A stretch of 64,000 nucleotides of DNA. Origin: Paracrocinitomix mangrovi. Its GTDB lineage: Bacteria > Bacteroidota > Bacteroidia > Flavobacteriales_D > Crocinitomicaceae. The DNA is taken from the NCBI RefSeq assembly GCF_019740355.2, contig NZ_CP091819.1:3906001-3970000 (forward strand), given 5' to 3'. Position numbers and translations under genes: made by a program. The notes under the pieces were generated by a model, which made no database searches, was not told the DNA's origin, and saw only the letters and a list, made by a program, of their open reading frames with translations. Positions within the stretch are counted from its first letter, which is position 1, and every line of letters begins with the position of its first letter. Of the stretch, positions 45,899-55,694 are shown in pieces.

Positions 45899-46532
45899 TG
45901 ATAATTTTTAAAAAGGTTTCTTCATGGATGTTGTGGTTACCTTCAAATGTAAGCATTTCAAACTGTATGTTCAACGATTTGAGGGCATTATAATGTTCTT
46001 CAACCTTTTCTGGGCTATAATATTCATCATTATTTCCAAAGACGAAATAGTTTTTAGATTGATGGAATTTTTCGGTGTATTCCTTTTCCATATCAGGAGG
46101 AAAAACTGTAGCCCAAAGCACAAATTTATCGAAGCTGTGCTTACCATATGCCAACCATCTGCTGGCTGTAGCTCCTCCTTGCGAAAAACCGATTATCGTG
46201 ATGGATGAAAAGTCACACTGTTTTTTAAGTTCATCTAATAAATCATCCAAATAATTGATGTAGTCTTTGATGTCCGTTAATCTATCTTCTTTGGTCATCC
46301 AGGATGCACCAACTCTCCCATCTGTTCCACTTTGATAAAAGCGGTGCAATCCTTCAGGGCAAACAACCACAAATTTGCTAAAGTCTGCACCATTAAATTT
46401 TCGAATAAAAAACTGAGCCAAATAGCCATAACCGTGTAATGCAATAATTAGGTTTTTACCTTCTGTAAATTCTCCCAGCGTAAAATAACGAGCCGTTTTT
46501 TTTATGGCAATATGATGTTCCTTAGTTTGCAT
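45891..46532 (-). CDS. alpha/beta hydrolase (carboxylesterase/phospholipase-like), GFSQGG type
   Basis: 213 residues, no signal peptide. The nucleophile elbow GFSQGG (S117), oxyanion region HGYGYLAQFF, an Asp in FGNNDEYY and the catalytic His in GNHNIHEE make a complete triad. The short length and GFSQGG elbow fit the carboxylesterase/phospholipase group that cleaves short acyl esters. It lies between a larger alpha/beta hydrolase (11-base overlap) and the small barrel gene (8-base overlap), so the three are cotranscribed. Substrate unknown. Confidence 0.87.
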   Translation of the reverse strand: MQTKEHHIAIKKTARYFTLGEFTEGKNLIIALHGYGYLAQFFIRKFNGADFSKFVVVCPEGLHRFYQSGTDGRVGASWMTKEDRLTDIKDYINYLDDLLDELKKQCDFSSITIIGFSQGGATASRWLAYGKHSFDKFVLWATVFPPDMEKEYTEKFHQSKNYFVFGNNDEYYSPEKVEEHYNALKSLNIQFEMLTFEGNHNIHEETFLKIIND

Positions 46533-47253
46533 TTATAAATTCTTTGACAGATTTTAATACTACCGCTTCTTGTTCTTTGAATGGAGCGTGCCCACAATTT
46601 TCAGGTGTTAGAAAGTGACTTTCTCCGGTAGTTGTGGAAACTATTGTATCCACCTGTTTTAATGTACCATACTGATCATCTTTTCCTTGAATGATCAATT
46701 GAGGTGCAGTAATTTTAGGTAGCAAGGCTGTGATGTTCCAATCTTTAAATGAATCATCTAACCAGATATCGTTCCAGGCATAGAAAACTTCTTTATAACG
46801 TTCACCATGATATTTTTTTAATGCTTCCATTTTACCTTCAGATAGCCATGGACGTGCTTCTTTGACTCCTTGGATAGTTTCAGGTTCATTAAAAACATGG
46901 GCCGCTTCAGTAATTAAAGCTGAAACATTTTCAGGATGAGTTGCGGCATAAATAATGGCGATTGAGCCACCATCCGAGTGTCCGTAAAGAATAGGGTTTT
47001 CAATTTTGTGGAATGCTAAAAAATCTGCTAGTTCTTCAGCTGCTTGATGTAAGTATTTATTGGTTCTATTGGTAAGGTCTCCCGGTGATTTCCCGTATCC
47101 TGATCTATCATATACAATACCATTGCATCCAACTTCATTGACTAATTTCTCAGGATAACCTTTCCACATTTCAATACAACCTAAACCTTCGTGTAAAAAC
47201 ACAATGGTTTTATCTGCTGTTTGATCTCCGATCCTTTTAAAATGCAAGTTCAT
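46522..47253 (-). CDS. alpha/beta hydrolase, GHSDGG type
   Basis: 243 residues. Oxyanion region LHEGLGC, strand-turn YDRSGYGKSPG, nucleophile elbow GHSDGG (S93), acid in IQGKDDQYG and His in ENCGHAPF form the full triad of a canonical alpha/beta hydrolase. No signal peptide. It begins right after the terminator at 47259-47286, which isolates it from efp, and overlaps the next hydrolase gene by 11 bases. Specific reaction unknown; proteins of this group are often annotated as esterases or 2-hydroxymuconic semialdehyde-type hydrolases without evidence. Confidence 0.88.
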   Translation of the reverse strand: MNLHFKRIGDQTADKTIVFLHEGLGCIEMWKGYPEKLVNEVGCNGIVYDRSGYGKSPGDLTNRTNKYLHQAAEELADFLAFHKIENPILYGHSDGGSIAIIYAATHPENVSALITEAAHVFNEPETIQGVKEARPWLSEGKMEALKKYHGERYKEVFYAWNDIWLDDSFKDWNITALLPKITAPQLIIQGKDDQYGTLKQVDTIVSTTTGESHFLTPENCGHAPFKEQEAVVLKSVKEFINAN

Positions 47254-47258
47254 TAATC

Positions 47259-47286
47259 AAAAAACCATCTACTAAAAGCAGATGGT
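47259..47286 (-). terminator. Rho-independent terminator after efp
   Basis: On the minus strand a 7-bp stem (ACCATCT with AGATGGT at 47280-47286 and 47264-47270) and nine-base loop are followed by six T (47264 to 47259). It ends the lpxD-lpxCfabZ-lpxA-efp transcript just before the hydrolase gene starts at 47253. Confidence 0.8.
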
Positions 47287-47295
47287 CTCAATTAT

Positions 47296-47862
47296 TTAAT
47301 CTTTAATTCTTTCGGAGTATTCACCTGTTCTGGTGTCTACTTTGATTTTATCTCCGGTATCTATAAACAAAGGAACTCTTATCTCTGCTCCGGTGTCAAT
47401 AGTTGCTGGTTTTAAAGTATTTGTTGCAGTATCTCCTTTTACCCCTGGTTCAGTATAGGTAACTTCCGCATCAATAAATGCAGGCAACTCAACGGTCAAA
47501 GGCATTTCTTCATCAGCATGGAACTGAATAGTACAAATAACCCCTTCTTTTAAATACTGAGGATTCTCAATCATGGATTTATTGATGAACACTTGCTCAT
47601 AGTTATCAGTGTTCATAAAGTGATATCCATCTCCTTCTTGATATAAATATTGATATTGTCTTGTTTCAATTCTAACAACTTCAATTTTATGACCTGCAGA
47701 GAAAGTGTGATCTACCACTTTACCTGATTCAATGTATCTTAATTTTGTACGTACAAAAGCAGGACCTTTTCCCGGTTTTACGTGTTGAAACTCTACTACT
47801 GTGACTAATTTACCATTAAGGTTCATGCACAGTCCATTTTTAATATCAGAGGTTGTTGCCAT
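47296..47862 (-). CDS. efp: translation elongation factor P
   Basis: 188 residues, the universal EF-P length, with KOW-like N-terminal domain and two OB domains. It relieves ribosome stalling at polyproline. The modifiable loop is VKPGKGPAFV (the Lys that enters the peptidyl-transfer centre in many bacteria), and the C-terminal GDKIKVDTRTGEYSER is typical. It is the last gene of the lipid A operon (8 bases after lpxA), an arrangement I recall as usual in Bacteroidota, and is followed by a terminator. Confidence 0.96.
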   Translation of the reverse strand: MATTSDIKNGLCMNLNGKLVTVVEFQHVKPGKGPAFVRTKLRYIESGKVVDHTFSAGHKIEVVRIETRQYQYLYQEGDGYHFMNTDNYEQVFINKSMIENPQYLKEGVICTIQFHADEEMPLTVELPAFIDAEVTYTEPGVKGDTATNTLKPATIDTGAEIRVPLFIDTGDKIKVDTRTGEYSERIKD

Positions 47863-47870
47863 AATTAGTT

Positions 47871-48647
47871 TTACATTGGACCTTTGATGATTCCGCGGTC
47901 CGACATTTTAATGAAATTTAGAATTTTATTTTTGATGTCGCCATCTTCCACTTCAGATTCAATTGCAGCTACACCTGCAGAAATGGTGTTGTTCATAACG
48001 AACAATTGACGATAAGCATCTTCTACTATTTTGATTTCAGCATCACTCCATCCTCTTCTTCTTAAACCAATTGCATTTACACCGGCAAAAGTTATAGGTT
48101 CTCTTGCAGCTCTAATAAATGGAGGAACATTTTTTCTTACCAAAGTACCACCCGCTACAAATGAATTTTCACCAATTCTAATAAACTGTTGTGTTCCTAC
48201 TTTCCCTTCCAGAATCACATAGTCTTCAAGTATATTATGACCTGATAAACCTGTGTAATTGGCAAGGATGCAATTGTTTCCTATTTGACAATCATGTGCA
48301 ACGTGCACATAACCCATCAATAAACAGTTGTTTCCTACCGTGGTTTTCATCATGTCTTCTGTACCTCGGTGAATTGTTACACATTCTCTAATTACCGTAT
48401 TGTCTCCAATTTCAGTAGTGGTGTATTCACCTTTAAATTTCAAATCTTGTGGTACAGCAGAAATAACTGCTCCGGGAAATATTTGACAATTTTTACCGAT
48501 TCTTGCACCGGGATAAATAGTCACATTGGGTCCAATATGAGTTCCGTCTCCAATTACAACATCTTCGTAAATGGTAGTAAAACCTTCTACCGTCACATTG
48601 TTTCCTAATTGTGCTTTTGGATGTATTTGCGCTAAATTGCTGATCAT
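47871..48647 (-). CDS. lpxA: acyl-ACP--UDP-N-acetylglucosamine O-acyltransferase
   Basis: 258 residues with a left-handed parallel beta-helix of hexapeptide repeats (IGDGTHIGPNVTIYPGARIG) and the family motifs IRECVTIHRGT, MGYVHVAHDCQIGNNCILAN and GLRRRGW in the C-terminal helical part. LpxA catalyses the first step of lipid A synthesis in the cytoplasm. It overlaps lpxC-fabZ by four bases (ATGA), so translation is coupled. Confidence 0.97.
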   Translation of the reverse strand: MISNLAQIHPKAQLGNNVTVEGFTTIYEDVVIGDGTHIGPNVTIYPGARIGKNCQIFPGAVISAVPQDLKFKGEYTTTEIGDNTVIRECVTIHRGTEDMMKTTVGNNCLLMGYVHVAHDCQIGNNCILANYTGLSGHNILEDYVILEGKVGTQQFIRIGENSFVAGGTLVRKNVPPFIRAAREPITFAGVNAIGLRRRGWSDAEIKIVEDAYRQLFVMNNTISAGVAAIESEVEDGDIKNKILNFIKMSDRGIIKGPM

Positions 48648-50047
48648 TCAGTTCTGTCTTTTACAACTTGTGCCAACATATCTGCTGACATAACCGCTTT
48701 ACCGTTAACATATGCTACTCCACCCATGTTTACCAATCCTCTTCTGATTGGAGACAATAATTTTAATTCAAAGACTATAGTGTCACCAGGACGAACCATG
48801 TTTTTAAATTTAACATTGTCAATCTTCATGAAATAAGTAGAATAAAGATGTGGATCTTCAACTTTGCTCAAGGCAAAAACACCTCCACATTGAGCCATTG
48901 CTTCAATTTGTAACACCCCCGGGAAAATCGGATTTCCAGGAAAATGCCCGGTGAATTGAGGCTCATTCATTGTTACGTTTTTTACACCAATGATTGTGTC
49001 CTCAGTAATTTCCATAACCTTGTCTACTAACAAGAATGGATATCTGTGAGGAAGCATTTTTTCAATGGCTGCAGTATCGTAAAGAGGTTCTTTTTCAAGG
49101 TCAAATTTCTTTCCTTGATTTTCTTGTTTCTTAATTTGGTCTTTCAATACTTTGGCAAACCTTGTATTTCCGTTATGTCCCGGTCTGGCAGCCAAAATAT
49201 GAGCTTTAATAGGTCTTCCTACCAAGGCAAGGTCACCAATTATATCCAATAATTTGTGTCTTGCAGGTTCATTTTCAAAAGATAGTGCTGTGTGGTTTAA
49301 AGTTCCAATCCCTTCATAAGTAACAGAAAGATTTTCTTTACCTAATTTTTTTGCCAGGGTGTTAAGTTCATTTTGACTAATGTCTTCTCTTTCTACTAGT
49401 ACAATGGCATTATCTAAATCACCACCTTTGATCAAATTATTATCTGCTAAATACTCTAATTCACGTAAAAAACAGAAGGTTCTACATGAAGCAATTTCTT
49501 TTTCAAAATCTCTGATATCCAGCATGCTGGCATGTTGGGTGCCTAAAACCGGTGAATTGTAATCTACCATTACAGTAACACGGTAATTGTTATCAGGAAT
49601 AGCTAAAAATTCAACTCCTTTTTCAGGATCTTCCCACTTAATGTTTTCAGTTAAAACAAAGTAATCACGCTCGGCTTCTTGTTCAACTAAACCAACAACT
49701 TTAATGCCTTCAACAAAAGGTTTAGAGCTTCCGTCCATAATTGGAACTTCAGGACCATTTAATTGGATTAGCGCATTGTCTACCTGCAAGGCATATAATG
49801 CTGCCAAAACATGCTCAGTTGTATAAACACGTCCTCCTTTTTCTTCAAGAGTTGTACCTCTTTCGGTAGAAACTACATTATCAGGATCTGCTTTAATAAT
49901 TGGTTGACCTTCTAAATCAACGCGTTGAAATTTGTATCCGTGATTATCTGCTGCCGGTAATATAGTGAGCGTTACTTGTTCTCCCGTGTGCAAACCTACA
50001 CCAGTTAACTCAACGGGGCCATTTAAGGTTTTTTGCTTTTCAGCCAT
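48644..50047 (-). CDS. lpxC-fabZ: bifunctional LpxC deacetylase / FabZ 3-hydroxyacyl-ACP dehydratase
   Basis: 467 residues. Residues about 1-305 are LpxC, the zinc deacetylase that commits to lipid [38 protein letters not shown] and the final HNGN. Residues about 315-467 are Fab[15 protein letters not shown] and [20 protein letters not shown] with the catalytic His and Glu. The fusion is characteristic of Bacteroidota and joins the deacetylase to the supply of unsaturated acyl chains. It overlaps lpxD by eight bases and lpxA by four. Single gene, no frameshift. Confidence 0.97.
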   Translation of the reverse strand: MAEKQKTLNGPVELTGVGLHTGEQVTLTILPAADNHGYKFQRVDLEGQPIIKADPDNVVSTERGTTLEEKGGRVYTTEHVLAALYALQVDNALIQLNGPEVPIMDGSSKPFVEGIKVVGLVEQEAERDYFVLTENIKWEDPEKGVEFLAIPDNNYRVTVMVDYNSPVLGTQHASMLDIRDFEKEIASCRTFCFLRELEYLADNNLIKGGDLDNAIVLVEREDISQNELNTLAKKLGKENLSVTYEGIGTLNHTALSFENEPARHKLLDIIGDLALVGRPIKAHILAARPGHNGNTRFAKVLKDQIKKQENQGKKFDLEKEPLYDTAAIEKMLPHRYPFLLVDKVMEITEDTIIGVKNVTMNEPQFTGHFPGNPIFPGVLQIEAMAQCGGVFALSKVEDPHLYSTYFMKIDNVKFKNMVRPGDTIVFELKLLSPIRRGLVNMGGVAYVNGKAVMSADMLAQVVKDRTE

Positions 50048-51098
50048 TCGATTCGTTCTTTTCCTTAAGTTGATTTAATTCATTTTCCAATTCACGAAGC
50101 TTGTTTAGGATAAAAGGAAGCCTTCTAAATCCCATGTAAGCTTTTTTGTAGTCTTCTGACTCATATGCCGGTGATCCTAAAACTGTTTCGCCTTGTTTGC
50201 GGATGGTTTTACCAACGCCAGATTGCGCCCCAATTTTTACTTCATCTGCAATTTCAATATGTCCGACAATTCCTACCTGTCCACCAATCATGATGTTTTT
50301 ACCCAGTTTGGTAGAACCCGCAATACCTACTTGTGCCGCCATAACGGTGTTCTCACCAATTACAACATTGTGTCCAATTTGAACCAGATTGTCAAGTTTA
50401 ACACCCTTTTTCACAATGGTAGATCCAAGTGTAGCTCGGTCAACAGTAGTGTTTGCACCTATACTAACATGATCTTCTAATATGGTATTTCCTATTTGAG
50501 GAACTTTTTGATAATTGTTTTCAGAATTTGGAGCAAATCCAAATCCATCTGCACCAATGATGGCACCTGAATGTAGTGTACAATGTTTGCCAATAATACA
50601 ATCACGGTAAACATGAACGCCACTGTAAACAACTGTGTTATCTCCTATTTTTACATTGTCTCCAATGTACGAATTAGGGTATATCTGAACGTTATCTCCA
50701 ATCTCGGCATTGTCTGCAACATAGGCAAAGGCACCGATATAAACATCTTTACCAATTTTTGCAGATGGAGAAACATAGGACATCTCTTCAATCTTTGGAG
50801 TTTTGGCCATTGCCTGATCATACATTTCCAAAAGTTTAGCAAAAGCAGTATAGGCTTCAGGTACTTTTATTAACGTACATCCTCCGGGTAATTCTTTCTG
50901 TGGTGAAAAATCTGCATTAACAATTACAATAGAAGATTTTGTTGTGTAGATATAATCTTCATATTTAGGATTAGCCAAAAATGAAAGTGTCCCCGGTTTA
51001 CCTTCTTCAATTTTAGATAATCCAGAAACAGCAGTAGCTGCATCTCCTACTATTTGGCCGTTTAGTATGTCAGCAATTTGCTGGGCAGAAAATTCCAT
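50040..51098 (-). CDS. lpxD: UDP-3-O-acylglucosamine N-acyltransferase
   Basis: 352 residues from [12 protein letters not shown] at 51098; an upstream in-frame start at 51140 would add 14 residues that do not fit. The N-terminal uridine-binding domain ([25 protein letters not shown]) precedes hexapeptide repeats with [29 protein letters not shown] and [10 protein letters not shown] (catalytic His), and a C-terminal helix. Third acylation enzyme of lipid A, adding the amide-linked chain. First gene of the lpx-efp operon. Confidence 0.97.
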   Translation of the reverse strand: MEFSAQQIADILNGQIVGDAATAVSGLSKIEEGKPGTLSFLANPKYEDYIYTTKSSIVIVNADFSPQKELPGGCTLIKVPEAYTAFAKLLEMYDQAMAKTPKIEEMSYVSPSAKIGKDVYIGAFAYVADNAEIGDNVQIYPNSYIGDNVKIGDNTVVYSGVHVYRDCIIGKHCTLHSGAIIGADGFGFAPNSENNYQKVPQIGNTILEDHVSIGANTTVDRATLGSTIVKKGVKLDNLVQIGHNVVIGENTVMAAQVGIAGSTKLGKNIMIGGQVGIVGHIEIADEVKIGAQSGVGKTIRKQGETVLGSPAYESEDYKKAYMGFRRLPFILNKLRELENELNQLKEKNESNG

Positions 51099-51103
51099 TG
51101 TGT

Positions 51104-51138
51104 CAAAAATAATAATTAAATACCGGGGGGTGTACACC
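51104..51138 (-). promoter_or_regulatory. -7 element and GGTGTACACC palindrome before lpxD
   Basis: TATTTTTG on the minus strand (51104-51111) ends five bases before the ATG at 51098, giving a near-leaderless transcript. A perfect 10-bp palindrome GGTGTACACC lies at 51129-51138, about where a -33 box or operator would be, next to an unusual G6 run. No proven regulator. Confidence 0.4.
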
Positions 51139-51194
51139 AAATAACGAAGTTTTCAACAAATGGTTTGAAAAAAAGACGAACACTAAAATTACAT

Positions 51195-52439
51195 CTACTT
51201 AACATTGTAATAACACAGACAAAACTTTTCTACTGGCTTTGAAAGTGATAGGATGTTAAAATTGTCAGAAGCCATTGCTAAATCCTGTATAGAACCATCT
51301 TTAGATAGGATGTGGATTTGTTTTGTCCGTTCGTTGTAAGCATTGTTTACAAGAATCTCTGTATCAATAAAATACTCCAATTCTGATTCTGTGATTTGCA
51401 AAGAGCTCATCAATTCATTTTTAATTTCATTGATGCGTTGAGGGTCAGCCGGTTCTTTTGTGATTTCAGTTTTAAACAGATTTCGTGACATTATTCTTTC
51501 GCAAAGCAGTCTAAGTACCTTGTCTTCTGAAAACTGCCAAACCTTTATCGCAGAAATTAGATCGTTATCATCAATTAAAGCAAACTGATTCAAAAGCTCT
51601 GGCTGCGTTTTAAAATCCTCTATTGTATACCTATTCTTTAAGAAAACCTTCAAATAAGGACTAGCAAATAGATCTAATCCATTGTCAAAAAGATAATTGG
51701 CCCTTTTTAATATGTTGATTAACATATACTCAGAAGAAACAACAGTTTTGTGCATGTAAACCTGCCAATACATGATTCTTCTGGCTGAAATAAAATTCTC
51801 TATTGAATAAATTCCTTTTTCTTCAACCACCAATTCTCCATCTCTTACATTTAACATAGTAATGATGCGCTCAGCTCCCACAATTCCTTCAGATACTCCA
51901 GTAAAGAAACTATCCCTTTGTAAATAATCTAATCTATCCATGTCCAGCTGACCTGATACTAGTTGATGTAAAAAGGGTTTGTGATATTGGTTGGTGAAAA
52001 TTGAAATAGCTAAATCTAGTTTGCCATTAAACTCCTCATTTAATCTGTTCATAAACAGTAATGAAAGATCTTCATGGTTGGAAGACTCAAGCAGGGAATG
52101 TTCTAATGTATGTGAAAAAGGACCGTGCCCAATATCATGCAATAATATTGCTGCACGAACAGCTAGTTTCTCATCATCCGTAATTTCAACTCCCTTTTTT
52201 TTGAGTACAGTAATTGCCTTTGACATCAAATGCATAGCTCCAAGCGCATGGTGAAATCTGGTATGATTTGCTCCGGGATATACTAAATGAGACATTCCTA
52301 ATTGTTTAATCCTTCTTAACCTCTGTACAAAAGGGTGTTGGATTAAATCATAAATAAAATCATGTGGGATGGTAATAAAACCATGTACAGGATCGTTGAT
52401 TATTTTTCTTTTATTGGAAGTGGCGTTTTGCAAACTCAA
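51195..52439 (-). CDS. HD-domain phosphohydrolase (dNTPase-like)
   Basis: 414 residues, no signal peptide. The metal-binding HD pattern is complete: HTRFHHALGAMHL, LLHDIGHGPFSHTLEHSLL, with a further HEDLSLLF, and the DMDRLDYLQRDSFFTGV block that is typical of the deoxyguanosinetriphosphatase-like/HD group. The substrate could be dNTPs or another nucleotide. It lies 96 bases upstream of lpxD's start in the same direction, and is divergent from porX across 31 bases. Confidence 0.88.
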   Translation of the reverse strand: MSLQNATSNKRKIINDPVHGFITIPHDFIYDLIQHPFVQRLRRIKQLGMSHLVYPGANHTRFHHALGAMHLMSKAITVLKKKGVEITDDEKLAVRAAILLHDIGHGPFSHTLEHSLLESSNHEDLSLLFMNRLNEEFNGKLDLAISIFTNQYHKPFLHQLVSGQLDMDRLDYLQRDSFFTGVSEGIVGAERIITMLNVRDGELVVEEKGIYSIENFISARRIMYWQVYMHKTVVSSEYMLINILKRANYLFDNGLDLFASPYLKVFLKNRYTIEDFKTQPELLNQFALIDDNDLISAIKVWQFSEDKVLRLLCERIMSRNLFKTEITKEPADPQRINEIKNELMSSLQITESELEYFIDTEILVNNAYNERTKQIHILSKDGSIQDLAMASDNFNILSLSKPVEKFCLCYYNVK

Positions 52440-52470
52440 ATAATTAATTTAACGGCTAAATTAACAAAAT

Positions 52471-54015
52471 ATGGAAGGTAGAATACTTTGGGCAGATGAT
52501 GAAATTGACTTACTAAAACCACACATTCTCTTTCTAGAGGAAAAAGGTTATGAAATAGATACCGCCAACAATGGATCTGATGCAGTAGAAATGTCCAAGG
52601 AAAATCATTATGATATTATCTTTTTGGATGAAAATATGCCCGGATTATCAGGTTTGGAGACATTAACTAAGATCAAAGAATTAAATTCTTCTGTTCCTAT
52701 TGTAATGATTACAAAAAGTGAGGAAGAACACATAATGGAGGAGGCGATAGGTGGTCAAATCTCAGATTACCTGATTAAACCGGTTAATCCAAACCAGATT
52801 TTGTTATCCCTTAAAAAGAACTTGACTTCAAAGGATTTGGTGAGCCAAAAAACTTCTTCAGATTATCAACAAGAGTTTCGTCAAATTGGAATGCAACTAA
52901 ATGATAGAATGGACGCCAATGAATGGGCAGAAATCTATGATAAATTGGTTCGTTGGGAATTGAAGTTAGAAGGGTCTTCTGATGGCGGAATGAAAGAGGT
53001 ATTTAATATGCAAAAGAAGGAGGCCAATACCCAGTTTTGCAAATTTGTTGATCAAAATTACCGCGCATGGTTAAATGGAGATGAGGATGCTCCCTTGATG
53101 TCACATCAATTATTGCAAACAAATCTTTTTGAACATTTAGGTAAAGAACCAGTTTTTTTAATTGTAATTGACAATTTGAGATTGGATCAATGGAAAGTAT
53201 TGCAACCTTTAATCAATGAGTTTTTTAATGTAGATAAAGAAGAGCTATTTTATTCAATTTTACCTACTGCAACGCATTATGCCCGTAACGCTCTTTTTGC
53301 AGGTTTGATGCCGCTGAATATTTCAAAAAAGCATCCCAATTTATGGTTAAATGAAAATGATGAAGGCGGAAAAAATATGCATGAAGAAGAGTTGTTGCAA
53401 GCGAATTTGAAACGCAATAACAAGCAAATCAAAATGTCATACAACAAAGTAGTGAGGTTAGATTTTGCGAAAAAGTTAGTGGATAGATTCAATGAACTTC
53501 AACAAAATGATCTAAATGTAATTGTCTACAATTTTGTGGATATGTTATCACACGCCAGAACAGAAATGGAAGTGATAAAAGAGTTGGCTGATGACGAGCC
53601 GGCATACAGGTCATTGACTGTGTCTTGGTTCAATCATTCTCCTTTAAAAGAGCTTTTAAGAAAAATTGCTGATAGCAAGATTAAGACCTTTATCACAACT
53701 GATCATGGAACTATTCACGTAGATAATCCTGTTAAAATTCAGGGAGATAGAAATACAAATACCAACTTGCGCTACAAAATAGGTAGAAACTTAAACTACA
53801 GTGAAAAGGAAGTGATAGTATCATCAAACCCTGAAGATATTATGCTGCCTAAAGAAAACATGAGTGACAAGTTTGTCTTTTCAAAAGAGAATGATTTCTT
53901 TGCATATCCAAATAATTACAACCATTATGTGAAGTATTATAAGGACACATTTCAGCATGGAGGAGTATCTTTAGAAGAAATGATTATTCCTTGGATTGAG
54001 TTGTCTCCAAAATAG
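52471..54015 (+). CDS. porX: T9SS signal-transduction response regulator PorX
   Basis: 514 residues. The receiver domain 1-120 has the phosphoacceptor D53 (IIFLDENMPG), T79 (ITKSEEE) and K103; a helical linker follows; the C-terminal part from about 210 is a PglZ-type alkaline-phosphatase-fold domain (FLIVIDNLRLDQWK, YSILPTATHYARNALFAG, TTDHGTIHVD). PorX, with kinase PorY, controls T9SS gene expression and acts with the ECF factor SigP in Porphyromonas gingivalis; the nuclease/phosphodiesterase activity of the PglZ part has been reported. It is divergent from the HD gene and seven bases before tsaE. It makes a functional link with the T9SS genes in this window. Confidence 0.93.
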   Translation: MEGRILWADDEIDLLKPHILFLEEKGYEIDTANNGSDAVEMSKENHYDIIFLDENMPGLSGLETLTKIKELNSSVPIVMITKSEEEHIMEEAIGGQISDYLIKPVNPNQILLSLKKNLTSKDLVSQKTSSDYQQEFRQIGMQLNDRMDANEWAEIYDKLVRWELKLEGSSDGGMKEVFNMQKKEANTQFCKFVDQNYRAWLNGDEDAPLMSHQLLQTNLFEHLGKEPVFLIVIDNLRLDQWKVLQPLINEFFNVDKEELFYSILPTATHYARNALFAGLMPLNISKKHPNLWLNENDEGGKNMHEEELLQANLKRNNKQIKMSYNKVVRLDFAKKLVDRFNELQQNDLNVIVYNFVDMLSHARTEMEVIKELADDEPAYRSLTVSWFNHSPLKELLRKIADSKIKTFITTDHGTIHVDNPVKIQGDRNTNTNLRYKIGRNLNYSEKEVIVSSNPEDIMLPKENMSDKFVFSKENDFFAYPNNYNHYVKYYKDTFQHGGVSLEEMIIPWIELSPK

Positions 54016-54021
54016 AATTCA

Positions 54022-54444
54022 ATGAATATAAAAGTTGATGAACTCTCTGGATTACCTGCTGCAGCAGCTGAAATTCTGGAATTTTTAAAATCACACAACC
54101 AAAAGTTTGTTATCCTCAGAGGTGAAATGGGGGCCGGAAAGACAACTTTGGTAAAAGAGATCATTAAACAAATGGGGGCTGAAGATGAAGGTTCTTCGCC
54201 TACTTTTTCATTAGTTAATGAATATTTTTCAGTAAATTATGGTGCAATTTATCATTTTGATTTTTATAGAATCAATGATGAAGAGGAAGCCTTAGATATT
54301 GGTATAGAAGAGATTTTTGAAGAAGACGCCTATGTTTTCATTGAATGGCCTGAGAGAATTGAAAACCTTATTCCTCAAGGTATCGTATCTCTATCTATCA
54401 AGGTTGAAAATAAGACCAGAAATATTGAATTAGAATTAGTATGA
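54022..54444 (+). CDS. tsaE: tRNA threonylcarbamoyladenosine biosynthesis ATPase TsaE
   Basis: 140 residues, the expected size. Walker A GEMGAGKTTLVKE (34-46), conserved S-S-P-T-F-S-L-V-N-E-Y, and the YHFDFYRINDEEEALDIGIEE segment leading to VFIEWPERI are all family marks. TsaE is the ATPase that supports the TsaBD complex in forming t6A37 in tRNAs reading ANN codons. It overlaps ald by four bases. Confidence 0.96.
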   Translation: MNIKVDELSGLPAAAAEILEFLKSHNQKFVILRGEMGAGKTTLVKEIIKQMGAEDEGSSPTFSLVNEYFSVNYGAIYHFDFYRINDEEEALDIGIEEIFEEDAYVFIEWPERIENLIPQGIVSLSIKVENKTRNIELELV

Positions 54445-55658
54445 CAGATCCGGAAACGTTAAAATCCCTTATGGTGGAGGGCTCACTACTTCCTCAGGAA
54501 GAAATGTTGGCCATAGGAAGAAAGAAAGGTAAGTTGATGATAGGGATTCCAAAGGAAACCACTTATCAAGAGAATAGGGTTGCGCTAAATCCGGAAGCCG
54601 TGCAGTTGTTGACCAGTAATGGACATCAAATTTTAGTTGAAGCCGGTGCAGGTAAACAAGCTAGATATGAAGATGTTGCTTATTCAGAAGCCGGAGCACA
54701 AATAGTAGAAGATAAAACAGAAGTTTTTAAGGCTAATATTATTTTAAAAGTTGCTCCACCATCTGCAGAAGAATTGGAAATGATGCCGGGAAATCAAACT
54801 TTAATTTCTGCCTTACAATTGACCTTACATCCTAAAAAGACTTTAACAACTTTAATGAATAAAAAAATCACTGCTGTTGCCTGGGATTATATTCAGGATG
54901 AGCATGGGATTTATACCGTTGTAAGAGCAATGGGTGAAATAGCAGGAACAACTTCTATTTTAGTGGCTTCAGAATTGTTGTCCAATTACAAATCCGGAAA
55001 TGGAATAATGTTAGGAGGAGTTGCAGGAGTTAGGCCAACGGAAGTGGTGATTCTTGGAGCAGGAACCGTAGGCGAGTATGCTTGTAGAGCCGCTTTAGGT
55101 TTAGGTGCCTCGGTTAAAGTTTTTGATAATTCAATTTCAAAGTTAAGAAGACTTCAAAATGATGTTGGAATGCGCGTCTATACATCAGTAATTCAACCTA
55201 AGTTGTTGGATAAAGCAATAATGCGTGCAGATGTAGTGATAGGAGCAGTTAGAGCGGGGTTAGGAAGAACTCCTTGTATTGTTACTGAAGAAATGATTGA
55301 AGGAATGAAGCCGGGATCAGTAGTGGTTGATGTTAGTATTGATCAAGGAGGTTGTTTTGAAACTTCAAAATTGACCAATCATGATGCGCCAACTTATGTA
55401 AAACATGATGTTGTTCATTATTGCGTGCCTAACATTGCTGCCAGAGTATCTAGAACAGCTTCTGTTGCGCTAAGTAATATATTTTCACCTCTTTTATTGG
55501 AAATGGGTGAAATGGGAGGATGTAAAGATATGATCAAAAAGAACCCCGGTTTTAGAAGCGGAGTATATGTGTATCAAGGGAAATTAACATCTGAAATATT
55601 AGGTAAAGTGTTTGACTTGCCTTACAAAAATATCGAGTTGTTGTTGGCGGCATTGTAA
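54441..55658 (+). CDS. ald: alanine dehydrogenase
   Basis: 405 residues: a full alanine dehydrogenase plus an N-terminal extension of about 30 (MTDPETLKSLMVEGSLLPQE). Motifs: GIPKETTYQENRVALNPEAVQ (substrate lysine and arginine), the NAD-binding VVILGAGTVGEYACRAALGLGASVKVFDN, and DVSIDQGGC. It interconverts L-alanine and pyruvate with NAD. It is coupled to tsaE by an ATGA overlap; the porX-tsaE-ald order is one I recall from related genomes. The extension is not rare in Bacteroidota. Confidence 0.95.
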   Translation: MTDPETLKSLMVEGSLLPQEEMLAIGRKKGKLMIGIPKETTYQENRVALNPEAVQLLTSNGHQILVEAGAGKQARYEDVAYSEAGAQIVEDKTEVFKANIILKVAPPSAEELEMMPGNQTLISALQLTLHPKKTLTTLMNKKITAVAWDYIQDEHGIYTVVRAMGEIAGTTSILVASELLSNYKSGNGIMLGGVAGVRPTEVVILGAGTVGEYACRAALGLGASVKVFDNSISKLRRLQNDVGMRVYTSVIQPKLLDKAIMRADVVIGAVRAGLGRTPCIVTEEMIEGMKPGSVVVDVSIDQGGCFETSKLTNHDAPTYVKHDVVHYCVPNIAARVSRTASVALSNIFSPLLLEMGEMGGCKDMIKKNPGFRSGVYVYQGKLTSEILGKVFDLPYKNIELLLAAL

Positions 55659-55694
55659 TGCAGTAATTTATTTTGTAATTTGCGTTATCAAGCT

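Noticed and set aside
50193-50480. Plus-strand ORFs opposite lpxD
   Set aside because: Shadows of the hexapeptide repeats, whose regular codons keep the opposite frames open.
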